DNA of 63,458 bases, from positions 1-63,458 of the forward strand of contig JAWUYY010000078.1 in the NCBI GenBank assembly GCA_034110565.1. Direction: 5' to 3'. Position 1 is the first letter of the stretch, and the number at the start of each line of letters is the position of its first letter. The notes beneath the pieces were generated by a model. The model was not told where the DNA came from and ran no database searches. It was given only the letters and a program-made list of their open reading frames with translations. Shown in pieces: positions 51,789-61,107 of the stretch. The translations under genes were made by a program, and so were the position numbers. Source of the DNA: Bermanella sp034110565. Its GTDB lineage: Bacteria > Pseudomonadota > Gammaproteobacteria > Pseudomonadales > Oceanobacteraceae.

Positions 51789-52365
51789 GGCTAGGCTCCC
51801 GTGGATATTATTATTGTTCGGGTTTGCAAGTCTGTCTGGTTCAGGCGTTTTGATTGTGTTGAAAATGCGCTGATAATTTTTATTTTTGTTTCAGACAGTC
51901 ATTCAGGTTGAGCACCTTAACATGTGGCTTTTCTGGCTTCCTAGGCTTTTGTAACCGTTTGTTAACTTATTTAACGTACATGAGTACCATGTGATTTTTA
52001 TCTAATAAAATCAATAATTTATGATTGTTAGACAGTCACACATTACGGCATTTGAGCAGGTTAAATCTGGCCATGCAGGACGTTTTTCATTTCCACTCTG
52101 TCTTTTTATGACTAGGCGTTATAAGACAAGCTCCGCATATTCTCATCATCAGCAAAAAACATGAACAACAACAGGGCTTGCGGATCTGTTACATGACCCA
52201 ATTTTTATCAATATGAGACGACAAAAATAGCCACGCATAGGTTAATGGCACAAAATTGATGCAATTCCCGCCAATCTTAAAAATAATTCCCTAGTTGTTA
52301 CATTTATTCTTTTCACACGAATGTCATTTGTTATTCTGCTTGCTACTTACTAAAAGGATTTCCCC
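51789..52365. other. 577-base intergenic region before the alanine/glycine symporter
   Basis: No protein-coding frame of note, tRNA or terminator stands out. A nine-base direct repeat AGACAGTCA occurs at 51893-51901 and 52030-52038. The region is AT-rich. I looked for a glycine-riboswitch core and a sigma-54 promoter ahead of the symporter and did not find either. Confidence 0.5.
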
Positions 52366-53859
52366 ATGCAAGATATTGTTAACGCCATTAATGGCGTAAT
52401 TTGGAGCCCAGCGCTCATCTACTTGTGCTTAGCCGCAGGCTTATTCTTTTCCATCACGACTCGCTTTATGCAAGTACGACACGTTAAAGAAATGTGGCGT
52501 TTACTTTTCACCCCAAATACAAGTAGCAAAGGAATATCTTCATTTCAGGCTCTCGCTATTTCATTATCTGGTCGCGTAGGCACAGGTAACATTGCTGGCG
52601 TAGCCGCTGCGATTGGTTTTGGCGGCCCGGGCGCTGTGTTCTGGATGTGGATGGTGGCCTTTTTAGGCGCTGCCACGGCTTATGTAGAATCCACGTTAGC
52701 GCAAATATATAAAGAAGAAGACGGCGATCAGTTCCGTGGTGGTCCAGCTTACTATTTTGAAAAAGCCCTAGGACAAAAATGGTTTGCCATGATATTCGCC
52801 GTGGCGACCATCATCGCGTGTGGCTTGTTAATGCCAGGCATTCAATCTAACAGTATTGGTAATGCGGTGGTCATGGCGTTTGGCGACGGTCAAATGGTCA
52901 ATACCGGCATGGGGGTTATTAGCTCAGCTAAGATCGCAACCGGTACTCTGATTTGTATTGCTTTAGCCTTTATTATTTTTGGTGGTATTAAACGTATCGC
53001 GATGGTCGCTCAAGTAATCGTGCCATTTATGGCGTTGGCTTACATCGTCGTTGCGCTTGTGATTATTGGCTTAAATATTGATCAACTACCTACCGTTATC
53101 GGCATGATTTTAGGCGATGCCTTTACGCCTATGGCAGGTGTTGGTGCGGCAATTGGCTGGGGTGTAAAACGGGGCGTGTATTCAAACGAAGCTGGCCAAG
53201 GTACTGGCCCTCACGCAGCGGCAGCTTCTAACGTAGATCACCCAGCACAACAGGGTTTAGTGCAAGCATTCTCCATTTACGTGGATACTCTGTTTGTATG
53301 TTCTGCTACGGCTTTCATGATTTTAATTACCGGCGCCTATAATGTGCACGGCCCCATGGATGGTTTCTTAATTCAAAATTTAGGTGCCGACATTGCGGCC
53401 AACAGTCCGGCATTCACTCAGCTTGCTATTGAAAGTACCTTGCCTGACTTAGGTAAACCGTTTGTTGCATTTGCCTTGTTCTTCTTTTCGTTTACCACTA
53501 TTTTGGCCTACTACTACATTGCGGAAACCAATGTGAGTTATATCCGCCGCACGTTCAAAGTCCCTGGCATGATGGGGTTTTTGAAGTTTGGTTTACTAGC
53601 CTCTGTTTTTTACGGTACCGTAAAAGCAGCTGATCTTGCATGGGGCTTAGGTGACATTGGGGTAGGTTTAATGGCTTGGTTAAACATTATCGGTATTTTG
53701 GTTATTTTCTTCATGGCAAAACCTGCCATGAAAGCGCTGAAAGATTATGAAGCGCAAAAGAATAACAATGTCGAAGAGTACACCTTTGACCCAGAAAAAC
53801 TTGGCATCAAAAAAGCCGATTACTGGGTTAAGCGATTAGCTAAGCTGAAAAACAAATAG
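52366..53859 (+). CDS. Alanine/glycine:cation symporter, AGCS family (497 aa)
   Basis: A sodium-coupled amino acid importer with about 11 transmembrane helices. Family signatures are SLSGRVGTGNIAGVAAAIGF (near residue 65), FWMWMVAFLGAATAYVES, GGPAYYFEKALG, AAIGWGVKRGVYSNEAGQGT and FAYYY-like segment TTILAYYYIAETN. The length is normal. AAAGGA precedes the ATG. The sodium coupling fits the PomAB-type motor and a marine habitat. Confidence 0.95.
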   Translation: MQDIVNAINGVIWSPALIYLCLAAGLFFSITTRFMQVRHVKEMWRLLFTPNTSSKGISSFQALAISLSGRVGTGNIAGVAAAIGFGGPGAVFWMWMVAFLGAATAYVESTLAQIYKEEDGDQFRGGPAYYFEKALGQKWFAMIFAVATIIACGLLMPGIQSNSIGNAVVMAFGDGQMVNTGMGVISSAKIATGTLICIALAFIIFGGIKRIAMVAQVIVPFMALAYIVVALVIIGLNIDQLPTVIGMILGDAFTPMAGVGAAIGWGVKRGVYSNEAGQGTGPHAAAASNVDHPAQQGLVQAFSIYVDTLFVCSATAFMILITGAYNVHGPMDGFLIQNLGADIAANSPAFTQLAIESTLPDLGKPFVAFALFFFSFTTILAYYYIAETNVSYIRRTFKVPGMMGFLKFGLLASVFYGTVKAADLAWGLGDIGVGLMAWLNIIGILVIFFMAKPAMKALKDYEAQKNNNVEEYTFDPEKLGIKKADYWVKRLAKLKNK

Positions 53860-53879
53860 TGCTTTAATAAGTAGATGAC

Positions 53880-53908
53880 AAAAAAGGAGAGCTAGGCTCT
53901 CCTTTTTT
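53880..53908 (+). terminator. Terminator of the AGCS symporter gene
   Basis: AAAAAAGGAGAGC, three-base loop, GCTCTCCTTTTTT; perfect stem with T tract, 20 bases after the stop. Confidence 0.9.
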
Positions 53909-53983
53909 GTATCTGACACGCTAAGATCCAATGTATTGAGAAAACCGTATTAGTAACAACTTTATACTGGCTTAGGGGGGATC

Positions 53984-54811
53984 ATGCGTTTAATTATACT
54001 ACTAATCGTTAGCTTAATGATCACGAGTTGCTCATCACAATTTGCCTATCGTCACCTAGACTGGGTCATTCTTTGGTATAGCGATGATTATCTTGATCTG
54101 AGCCGCCAGCAAGAAAATTTATTTGAAACAGAGCTAACACAACTATTAAATTGGCATGCGCAATCTGAGCTGCCAAAATATCGTTTACAACTGCAAACTA
54201 TCTCAACCGATTTAGATACTCGGCCGATTCCTAGCGCATTAATTTCACAGCATGTCTCGGCGATTACTGATCACTGGCACAACCTTCGCCAACATATAAG
54301 TAAACAGCTCACACCGTTAGTGGCTAAGTTAACCGACTCACAGGTAACGTTTTTATTTAAACAACTTGAAGCGAGTAATCAAGAACGCTTGGCAGATCAT
54401 CTAGCGTTAACACCTGACGACATCAAAGAACGTAAATTAGAACGATTTGAAGATATATTAATTGACTGGCTTGGCTCTATTAACGTCAAGCAAGCACAAT
54501 TGTTATATAACTTAATCGATAATCAAAATGACCTAACATTAGATCGTATTGAATATCTAAGGTCTTACCAGGCACAGTTAAAAGTATACATGACACCACC
54601 CATAGACCAACCTGCATTACAGGCTTTATTAAATAATCCAGAGCCATTTCAATCACCGTCATATAAAAATAAACAGTATGCTAATCGCCAGAGTATGCAA
54701 ATTTTTATTAAGGAAATCAGTTTGCTTTTACAACCAAAGCAAATTATTCATTTACAAGAAAAACTGCAAGAATATATCAGTACCATTAATGAAATATTAG
54801 ACACTGAATAA
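53984..54811 (+). CDS. DUF6279 family lipoprotein (275 aa)
   Basis: A lipoprotein signal (IILLIVSLMITSCSS, lipobox LMITSC) is followed by the DUF6279 hallmark FAYRHLDWVILWYSDDYLDL and a helical body with many Gln/Leu. It is anchored to a membrane in the periplasm. The role is unknown. A terminator follows. Confidence 0.88.
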   Translation: MRLIILLIVSLMITSCSSQFAYRHLDWVILWYSDDYLDLSRQQENLFETELTQLLNWHAQSELPKYRLQLQTISTDLDTRPIPSALISQHVSAITDHWHNLRQHISKQLTPLVAKLTDSQVTFLFKQLEASNQERLADHLALTPDDIKERKLERFEDILIDWLGSINVKQAQLLYNLIDNQNDLTLDRIEYLRSYQAQLKVYMTPPIDQPALQALLNNPEPFQSPSYKNKQYANRQSMQIFIKEISLLLQPKQIIHLQEKLQEYISTINEILDTE

Positions 54812-54812
54812 T

Positions 54813-54840
54813 AAAAAAGGCAGCCGAAGCTGCCTTTTTA
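54813..54840. terminator. Bidirectional terminator between the DUF6279 gene and ilvA
   Basis: A6-GGCAGC, CGAA tetraloop, GCTGCC-T5: a perfect stem with A and T tracts between two convergent genes. Confidence 0.9.
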
Positions 54841-54858
54841 TTTGTGAACATTGGTCTA

Positions 54859-56370
54859 CTAACGCAAGAATAATTTATACGCAGGGTTATCGCTTTCTTC
54901 CCAATATGGGTAAGCCACTTCATCTAGGTATTTATTTAATTCTTTTTTCTCTTTTGCTGGTACTTGTAAACCCACCAGTACACGACCACTAGCGGCACCA
55001 TGATTGCGATAATGGAACATCGAAATATTCCAACGCTTACCTAGGGTTTTCAAGAACACCAATAACGCACCAGGGCGTTCTGGAAATTCAAAGCGATATA
55101 AAATCTCGTTATCCATTGAGTCAGGTGCATGTCCGCCCACCATATGGCGAATGTGGTATTTAGACACTTCGTCATTGCTAAGGTCCACGGCTGGGTAGTT
55201 TTTAGCCTCTAACTCATCAAGCAGATCTTGCTTGCCTCCTAATGGTACTTTCACACCCACATAAATTTGCGCCGAGTCATCACGACCATAACGGTAGTTG
55301 AATTCGGTAATTGGGCGCTTACCTAATAGATTACAAAATGTTTGGAAGCTGCCTGGCTTTTCAGGAATGGTAACTGCCATGATCACTTCACGGCCTTCAC
55401 CCACTTCAGCCATTTCGCTCACATAGCGTAAGCGATCGAAATTCATGTTGGCGCCCGACTCAATGGCAATTAACGTTTTACCTTCTATGCCTGTGCGCTC
55501 TACGTATTTTTTCAAACCTGCTACGCCTAATGCACCAGCCGGTTCTGCCACGCTGCGTGTATCATCAAAGATATCTTTAATCGCAGCACACAGCTCATCT
55601 GGTGTCACTGTGATGCATTCATCTATGTGATCCTTACAGACCTGCCACGTGTGCTTACCGATTTGTGCAACCGCTACGCCATCGGCAAAAATGCCCACAT
55701 GAGGTAGCGTCACACGACGCCCTGCTTTCATAGCCGCCGCAAGACAGGCACTCTCGGTGCTTTCTACTGCAATGATTTTTATTTCAGGGCGCAAATATTT
55801 CACATAAGCCGCGATACCCGCAGCGATGCCGCCGCCGCCAACAGGAACAAAAATCGCGTGGATATCGCCTGTATACTGACGCAGTATCTCCATCGCAATG
55901 GTGCCTTGGCCTGCGATCACGTCAGGGTCATCATAGGGATGAATATATGTCATGCCTTTTTCTTCAACCAGTTTTTGGCTGAAAGCGAAGGCCTCATCAA
56001 AGGTATCACCATGCAATACCGCTTTAGCGCCGCGGGCGCGTACAGAGGCTACTTTAATCTCAGGAGTGGTAAGCGGCATAACGATGGTGGCTTTAATTCC
56101 CAACTTTTGCGCAGACATGGCAACCCCTTGCGCATGGTTACCAGCACTGGCTGTCACCACACCTTTGGCTAACTCTTCTGGGGTTTTCTTCGATATGCAG
56201 TTATAAGCACCACGACATTTAAAGCTGTATACCGGCTGTTCATCTTCGCGCTTAATCAAAATTGTATTCTTTAGGCGGTCACTAAGAAATTGCGCCGGTG
56301 ATAAGGCGGTTTCCACCGCCACATCGTATACATTGGCTTCTAGTATGCGTTTTATGTAGTTATCCGCCAT
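54859..56370 (-). CDS. ilvA: Threonine ammonia-lyase, biosynthetic (503 aa)
   Basis: A PLP enzyme that deaminates threonine to 2-oxobutanoate, the first step to isoleucine. The PLP Lys is in SFKCRGAYN (about residue 51), the phosphate loop is VPVGGGGIAAG, and SAGNHAQGVA is the Ser/Thr dehydratase signature. Two C-terminal ACT-like regulatory domains (GKRPITEFNYRYG and GKRWNISMFHYRNHG) predict isoleucine feedback control. Full length. Confidence 0.97.
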   Translation of the reverse strand: MADNYIKRILEANVYDVAVETALSPAQFLSDRLKNTILIKREDEQPVYSFKCRGAYNCISKKTPEELAKGVVTASAGNHAQGVAMSAQKLGIKATIVMPLTTPEIKVASVRARGAKAVLHGDTFDEAFAFSQKLVEEKGMTYIHPYDDPDVIAGQGTIAMEILRQYTGDIHAIFVPVGGGGIAAGIAAYVKYLRPEIKIIAVESTESACLAAAMKAGRRVTLPHVGIFADGVAVAQIGKHTWQVCKDHIDECITVTPDELCAAIKDIFDDTRSVAEPAGALGVAGLKKYVERTGIEGKTLIAIESGANMNFDRLRYVSEMAEVGEGREVIMAVTIPEKPGSFQTFCNLLGKRPITEFNYRYGRDDSAQIYVGVKVPLGGKQDLLDELEAKNYPAVDLSNDEVSKYHIRHMVGGHAPDSMDNEILYRFEFPERPGALLVFLKTLGKRWNISMFHYRNHGAASGRVLVGLQVPAKEKKELNKYLDEVAYPYWEESDNPAYKLFLR

Positions 56371-56477
56371 TGGAAATCAACTCGCCTATTTTAAAAATGA
56401 ATATTGTACCCATTTTGCCCTGTGCTTAGATATAATCACACCTAAATTAAATTTCATGTTTATCTCGGGTACCCAAT

Positions 56478-57155
56478 ATGAACCAAGATCAGCTCAAGCA
56501 AGCGGTTGGCCAAGCGGCCGTGGATTATATCCAACCTCACCTTGAAGAAGACAGCATCATCGGCGTGGGCACCGGCTCTACCGCGAATTGCTTCATTGAT
56601 GCCCTAGCCAAAATTAAGCACTTATTTGATGGTGCAGTTGCCAGTTCAGACGCCACTACCCAGCGCTTAAAAGATCATGGTATTCCGGTATATGACCTAA
56701 ACGGTGTGGGCACATTAGAGTTCTACATTGATGGCGCTGACGAAATCAACGATCATCTGCAAGCCATCAAAGGCGGTGGTGCTGCCCTCACCCGTGAGAA
56801 AATTGTCGCCGCCTGCAGTAAAGAGTTCATCTGTATTGCCGACGACAGCAAGCTGGTGCCTATTTTGGGTACCTTCCCCCTACCGGTTGAAGTGATCCCT
56901 ATGGCGCGCTCATATGTGGCTCGCGAGCTTGTGGCACTTGGCGGCGACCCTGTATATCGCCAAGGAGTATTGACTGATAACGGTAACGTCATCTTAGATG
57001 TGCATAACTTGAAAATTGAGAGTGCAACAAAATTGGAAGAGCGCATCAACGCCATTGTGGGTGTGGTAACAAACGGTTTATTTGCTTGCCGCCCTGCGGA
57101 TGTGTTTTTGATGGGTAGCGGTGAAGGTGTGACAACGTTAAAAGCGAAAAACTGA
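56478..57155 (+). CDS. rpiA: Ribose-5-phosphate isomerase A (225 aa)
   Basis: It interconverts ribose 5-phosphate and ribulose 5-phosphate (pentose phosphate pathway). GVGTGSTANCFIDAL binds phosphate; IDGADEIN, the catalytic Asp/Glu site and KGGGAALTREKI are family signatures. Length 225 is typical. Divergent from ilvA, the common gammaproteobacterial pairing. Confidence 0.97.
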   Translation: MNQDQLKQAVGQAAVDYIQPHLEEDSIIGVGTGSTANCFIDALAKIKHLFDGAVASSDATTQRLKDHGIPVYDLNGVGTLEFYIDGADEINDHLQAIKGGGAALTREKIVAACSKEFICIADDSKLVPILGTFPLPVEVIPMARSYVARELVALGGDPVYRQGVLTDNGNVILDVHNLKIESATKLEERINAIVGVVTNGLFACRPADVFLMGSGEGVTTLKAKN

Positions 57156-57184
57156 GCAATTGATTGTGAATCAAGGTTGAATGA

Positions 57185-57214
57185 AAACGGCTAAACTTGA
57201 GGTTTAGCCGTTTT
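57185..57214. terminator. Bidirectional terminator between rpiA and the Anbu operon
   Basis: AAACGGCTAAAC (57185-57196), five-base loop, GTTTAGCCGTTT (57202-57213): a perfect 12-bp stem with T5 after and A4 before, between convergent units. Confidence 0.9.
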
Positions 57215-57217
57215 TCG

Positions 57218-57931
57218 TTAAATATGAATATCTAAGCTATCAAACAAGGTTTTAATCCCACCGGCCCAAGCCTGGCGTAAATTCGCAAAGCCTTCATGGT
57301 TATCATCAATGCGAATACTCTCATTAATCACAAAACCATCCGCTTCATAAACAAGCGCATCTAATGGCATACCTACAGACAAATTACTGCGTAAGGTTGA
57401 GTCCATGGAAATAAGACAGCATTGCAGTGCCTGCTTTAGCGGTGTATCAAACTGAATTATACGGTCCAAAATTGGCTTACCGTACTTACTCTCCCCTATC
57501 TGAAAATAAGGGGTGTCTTCACAGGCTTCGATAAAGTTACCTTCACGATAAATATGAAATAACCTAGGCACGTCTCCTTTGACCTGCCCGCTGAGTAAAA
57601 TATTACAGCCAAAGTCGATCCCCTGGTTCTGACCCTCATCCCGTGAAATCACATTACGAATGATGCGGCCAACAATTTCGGCGGCTTCATACAGGGTGTG
57701 AGTATTCAGGATGTGTTTTTCTGCTGTATTTATTTCATGTTCGATAATAGCCAACACACTCTGTGTGGTGGCTAGATTACCCGCACTTTGCAAAAACAAA
57801 ATACGATCGTGCGCAACCTCAAATGTATGTAATTTTTTAAAGGTAGCAATGTGATCTACCCCCGCATTGGTGCGTGAATCGGAGGTAAGTACTAAGCCAT
57901 CTTTTAGCTTTATGGCAACACAATAGGTCAT
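57218..57931 (-). CDS. anbu: Anbu, proteasome-like peptidase (237 aa)
   Basis: Bacterial proteasome-related Ntn hydrolase of the Anbu/BPH class. After Met removal Thr2 (MTYCVAIKLKDGLVLTSDSRTN) is the catalytic nucleophile, with SDSRTNAG as the second conserved patch. Members assemble in rings. It is the last gene of the four-gene operon typical of Anbu: ATP-grasp, alpha-E, transglutaminase, Anbu. Substrates are unknown. Confidence 0.93.
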   Translation of the reverse strand: MTYCVAIKLKDGLVLTSDSRTNAGVDHIATFKKLHTFEVAHDRILFLQSAGNLATTQSVLAIIEHEINTAEKHILNTHTLYEAAEIVGRIIRNVISRDEGQNQGIDFGCNILLSGQVKGDVPRLFHIYREGNFIEACEDTPYFQIGESKYGKPILDRIIQFDTPLKQALQCCLISMDSTLRSNLSVGMPLDALVYEADGFVINESIRIDDNHEGFANLRQAWAGGIKTLFDSLDIHI

Positions 57932-57944
57932 GTGACATTCTTCA

Positions 57945-58751
57945 TTACTGCTGACTGGCCAATGATAATGAAACTTTACCCACTTTGGCTACTGCTAACA
58001 TACTTTCGTCACCGCCCCCTGTGCGCACTCCTCTTACAGGACAGGCATCTAGATAGTCCAAACCTACCGCCAATTTAATATGCTGGTCGGGTGAAGTTAA
58101 ACCATTGGTCACATCAAACGTATGCCATTGTCCATCAAGCCAGACCTCTGCCCAAGCATGACTCGCCACGTGATTAATGTCTGGCGTGTATATATATCCA
58201 CTGACATAACGTGCCGGTAAGTCATTATGGCGACATGCACTCAAAAACACATGAGTGTGATCTTGGCAGACACCATTGTTTTTTTCAAACGCCACAGCTG
58301 CAGAATCATATACCTTGGTTGAACCCGGTGAATAGGGCATGAGAATCAATAAATTCTTCATCATGTCTGATAATCCAGACAAGGTTGCCGTTCTTTTTAC
58401 GAATTCATCACTAAATAACTTAATGGCATGATCTGCTTTCGTTAACTCCGTCGTGCGCAAATACGCATAAGGCGATATAAGTCGGTCGGCATCTTCTAAA
58501 TCTTTTTGTATGATTTCAACCTCACCTTTGACTTTAATGCATATATCATCGTGAGGTTCATCCAAGGTCATAACATGCAGAATGTTGCCATACGCATCTG
58601 TGGTTTCAGTAATATTACCGGGTGCTGTTAATTGCCAGTTAACTATTTTTTGATGTTTAGAATCTTTAGGGGTTAGACGTAGGTATTGAATACTTTGTCG
58701 TACCGATTTCTCATACTGGTAATGAGTGGTATGTTCAATAGTCAGCTTCAT
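57945..58751 (-). CDS. Transglutaminase-like peptidase of the Anbu operon (268 aa)
   Basis: N-terminal beta domain (LTIEHTTHYQYEKSVRQSIQYL) and a transglutaminase core with the Cys-His-Asp triad: NNGVCQDHTHVFLSACR (Cys), HVASHAWAEVWLDGQWHTFD (His, Asp). Enzymes of this type cleave or form amide bonds. The start overlaps the alpha-E gene by four bases, and Anbu follows 13 bases later. Confidence 0.93.
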   Translation of the reverse strand: MKLTIEHTTHYQYEKSVRQSIQYLRLTPKDSKHQKIVNWQLTAPGNITETTDAYGNILHVMTLDEPHDDICIKVKGEVEIIQKDLEDADRLISPYAYLRTTELTKADHAIKLFSDEFVKRTATLSGLSDMMKNLLILMPYSPGSTKVYDSAAVAFEKNNGVCQDHTHVFLSACRHNDLPARYVSGYIYTPDINHVASHAWAEVWLDGQWHTFDVTNGLTSPDQHIKLAVGLDYLDACPVRGVRTGGGDESMLAVAKVGKVSLSLASQQ

Positions 58752-59680
58752 ACTGCCTCCATATATGCAACGTGAATACTTTCGGCAATGGCGCTCATTC
58801 TATTTAGGCAATCCGTTAAGTATTCATGTAAACCTGTCTCTTCAAAAATATGATGGCTATCACCATATTTCACTCGCGCATATTGCACAGCCGCTAAACG
58901 CTTAGGTACTTTGCCCACTATGCCTTCTATGCCGGATAGAATATCGTTAATAGCTTCTAAACAAGCACGAATAGAGCGGGGCACTTCTTCCCTTAATATC
59001 AATAATTCAGCCACGTGTTCAGGCGTGATTCTGTCACCATAAATTTCACGATAAGCCTCATACGCCCCCAATGATTTCAACACCGCATTCCAGCGGTAAT
59101 ACTCAACAGATTCGGTTTCGCGATCTTGCCGAACTATTTGATTTTTTACATCTAAAATACGAGCCGTGTTCCCTGCACGCTCCAAGAAAGTCCCTAGTCG
59201 TATGAAGCGAAACGCATCGTTGCGTAATCCGGTGCTGTAAACTGATCCACGAAACACATGGCTACGTTCTTTTACCCAGTCAAAAAACGCATTAACTTCC
59301 CAAATTTTTCCCTTTTGCTTAATAGCTTGCAGTTCAATCCAGCTAACATTAATGGCCTCCCAAGTTTCTGAGCTTATTTTGCCCCTAACTGATTTTGCGT
59401 TATCACGCGCAGAAGAAATACAGTTATAAATACTACTAGGATTACTTTCATCTAATGAGAAAAATTGCATGACATTATGAGTGTTAATCTCTTCATACTT
59501 AGAGCGGAACAAATCATAGCAACCGCTTATTTTTAATTGGGCCGATAGCTCTTCTTGAGCAACATAAATATTGGGCATCATGGAAACCGTAAAGGCTACA
59601 TCCATCATACGTGCGGTATTTTCAGCTCGTTCTAAATAGCGAGCCATCCAATATAGTTCACTGGCTGTGCGACTTAGCAT
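58748..59680 (-). CDS. Alpha-E domain protein of the Anbu operon (310 aa)
   Basis: A predominantly helical alpha-E domain protein (MLSRTASELYWMARYLERAENTA cited in part: start LSRTASELYWMARYLE). It always accompanies a circularly permuted ATP-grasp gene and may work with it in peptide-like ligation. The start overlaps the ATP-grasp stop by seven bases, and its stop overlaps the transglutaminase start by four, a fully coupled operon. Confidence 0.93.
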   Translation of the reverse strand: MLSRTASELYWMARYLERAENTARMMDVAFTVSMMPNIYVAQEELSAQLKISGCYDLFRSKYEEINTHNVMQFFSLDESNPSSIYNCISSARDNAKSVRGKISSETWEAINVSWIELQAIKQKGKIWEVNAFFDWVKERSHVFRGSVYSTGLRNDAFRFIRLGTFLERAGNTARILDVKNQIVRQDRETESVEYYRWNAVLKSLGAYEAYREIYGDRITPEHVAELLILREEVPRSIRACLEAINDILSGIEGIVGKVPKRLAAVQYARVKYGDSHHIFEETGLHEYLTDCLNRMSAIAESIHVAYMEAV

Positions 59681-61107
59681 ACTTCTTCCTCCAATACCCA
59701 GGTGTCTTTGGTACCACCACCTTGTGATGAATTCACCACCAATGAGCCTTCTTTTAACGCAACTCTGGTCAACCCTCCTGGTACTAAATAAGAATCTTTA
59801 CCCGTTAGTAAAAATGGCCTTAAATCAATATGGCGCGGCGCTAATCCACCATTAACAAAGGTAGGTGAACTCGATAGGGAAAGTGTCGGTTGAGCAATAT
59901 AATTGGACGGATTGTTGATCAGTTGGATTCGGAATTTTTCTATTTCTTGAGTGCTGGCTCTTGGCCCTATTAACATTCCATAGCCTCCGGCACCATGCAC
60001 TTCTTTTACAACGAGTTTTTCTAAATTTTCAAGCGCATAAGCTAAGTCATCGGGTTTTCGACATTGCCAAGTAGGCACATTTTTTAAGATAGGTTCTTCG
60101 TCTAAATAGAAACGGATCATGTCAGGCACATAAGGGTATATGGATTTATCATCTGCTACCCCAGAGCCAATTGCATTGGCAAGCACCACATGTCCATCAC
60201 GATAAACCGACGCTAAACCCGCCACCCCTAACATTGAACCTGCATTGAATGTCAGTGGGTCTAAAAACTCATCATCAAGACGGCGATAGATCACATCCAC
60301 ACGCACAGGACCATTGGTTGTGCGCATATAGATGTAGCTGTCTTTTACAAATAGATCACGGCCTTCCACCAACTCCACACCCATTTGTTGCGCTAAGAAT
60401 GCATGCTCAAAATACGCGCTATTAAATCGTCCAGGTGTTAACACCACCACGCAAGGATTAAGAATAGATGTGCTTTCTTTTAAGGTTTTTAGTAGCAATG
60501 ACGGGTAATGATCAATGGACGCCACAGAATGTTTAGAAAATAATTCAGGGAATAATCGCATCATCATTTTGCGATTTTCAAGCATATAAGACACGCCCGA
60601 TGGGGTTCTTAAATTATCTTCTAATACATAATAATCACCCTTATCGTCTTTGATTAAATCCACCCCTGCTATATGGGTGTAAATATTGCCCGGCAAATCC
60701 ACGCCTTGCATACAGGGTTGGTATTGCTCATTGGCAAAAACTTGCTCCTCTGGAATCAACCCAGCGTCTATTATCCTTTTGTCATGGTAAATGTCGTATA
60801 AAAAATGATTAAGTGCTGATACCCGTTGTTTAACCCCTGCTTGCACCATCGTCCATTCGTTACCTGGGATAATTCTGGGTACCGTGTCAAATGGAATCAG
60901 TCTTTCTACGCCTGAATCCTCCCCATAAACATTAAATGTAATGCCTAAGCGATGAAATAATAAATCAGCCTCCTGTTGCTTCAATTGAAACTGATTGCTG
61001 GACATATCCGACAACCATTTTTTATACATCTGGTAATGCTCTCGACAATCCCCTTCCTGCAAAAACATCTCATCGAACAAACCATCTGCTGAATATTTGA
61101 AATCCAT
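59674..61107 (-). CDS. Circularly permuted type 2 ATP-grasp protein (477 aa)
   Basis: A predicted ATP-dependent carboxylate-amine ligase of the circularly permuted ATP-grasp group 2. Conserved segments are RLGITFNVYGED, GVDLIKDDKGDYYVLEDNLR, and KEVHGAGGYGMLIGP, with SSQGGGTKDTWVLEE at the C-terminus. It is the first gene of the Anbu operon. ATG at 61107 with GGTGG upstream is used; the frame extends to a TTG at 61122. It might make the peptide substrate or a tag handled by Anbu (inference). Confidence 0.93.
   Translation of the reverse strand: MDFKYSADGLFDEMFLQEGDCREHYQMYKKWLSDMSSNQFQLKQQEADLLFHRLGITFNVYGEDSGVERLIPFDTVPRIIPGNEWTMVQAGVKQRVSALNHFLYDIYHDKRIIDAGLIPEEQVFANEQYQPCMQGVDLPGNIYTHIAGVDLIKDDKGDYYVLEDNLRTPSGVSYMLENRKMMMRLFPELFSKHSVASIDHYPSLLLKTLKESTSILNPCVVVLTPGRFNSAYFEHAFLAQQMGVELVEGRDLFVKDSYIYMRTTNGPVRVDVIYRRLDDEFLDPLTFNAGSMLGVAGLASVYRDGHVVLANAIGSGVADDKSIYPYVPDMIRFYLDEEPILKNVPTWQCRKPDDLAYALENLEKLVVKEVHGAGGYGMLIGPRASTQEIEKFRIQLINNPSNYIAQPTLSLSSSPTFVNGGLAPRHIDLRPFLLTGKDSYLVPGGLTRVALKEGSLVVNSSQGGGTKDTWVLEEEVC

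Noticed and set aside
52231..52265. TGGCAC followed by TGCAA before the symporter, like a sigma-54 promoter.
   Set aside because: The GG-to-GC spacing is 12 rather than 10 bases.
51789..52365. Possible glycine riboswitch upstream of the AGCS symporter.
   Set aside because: None of the conserved core segments is present by eye.
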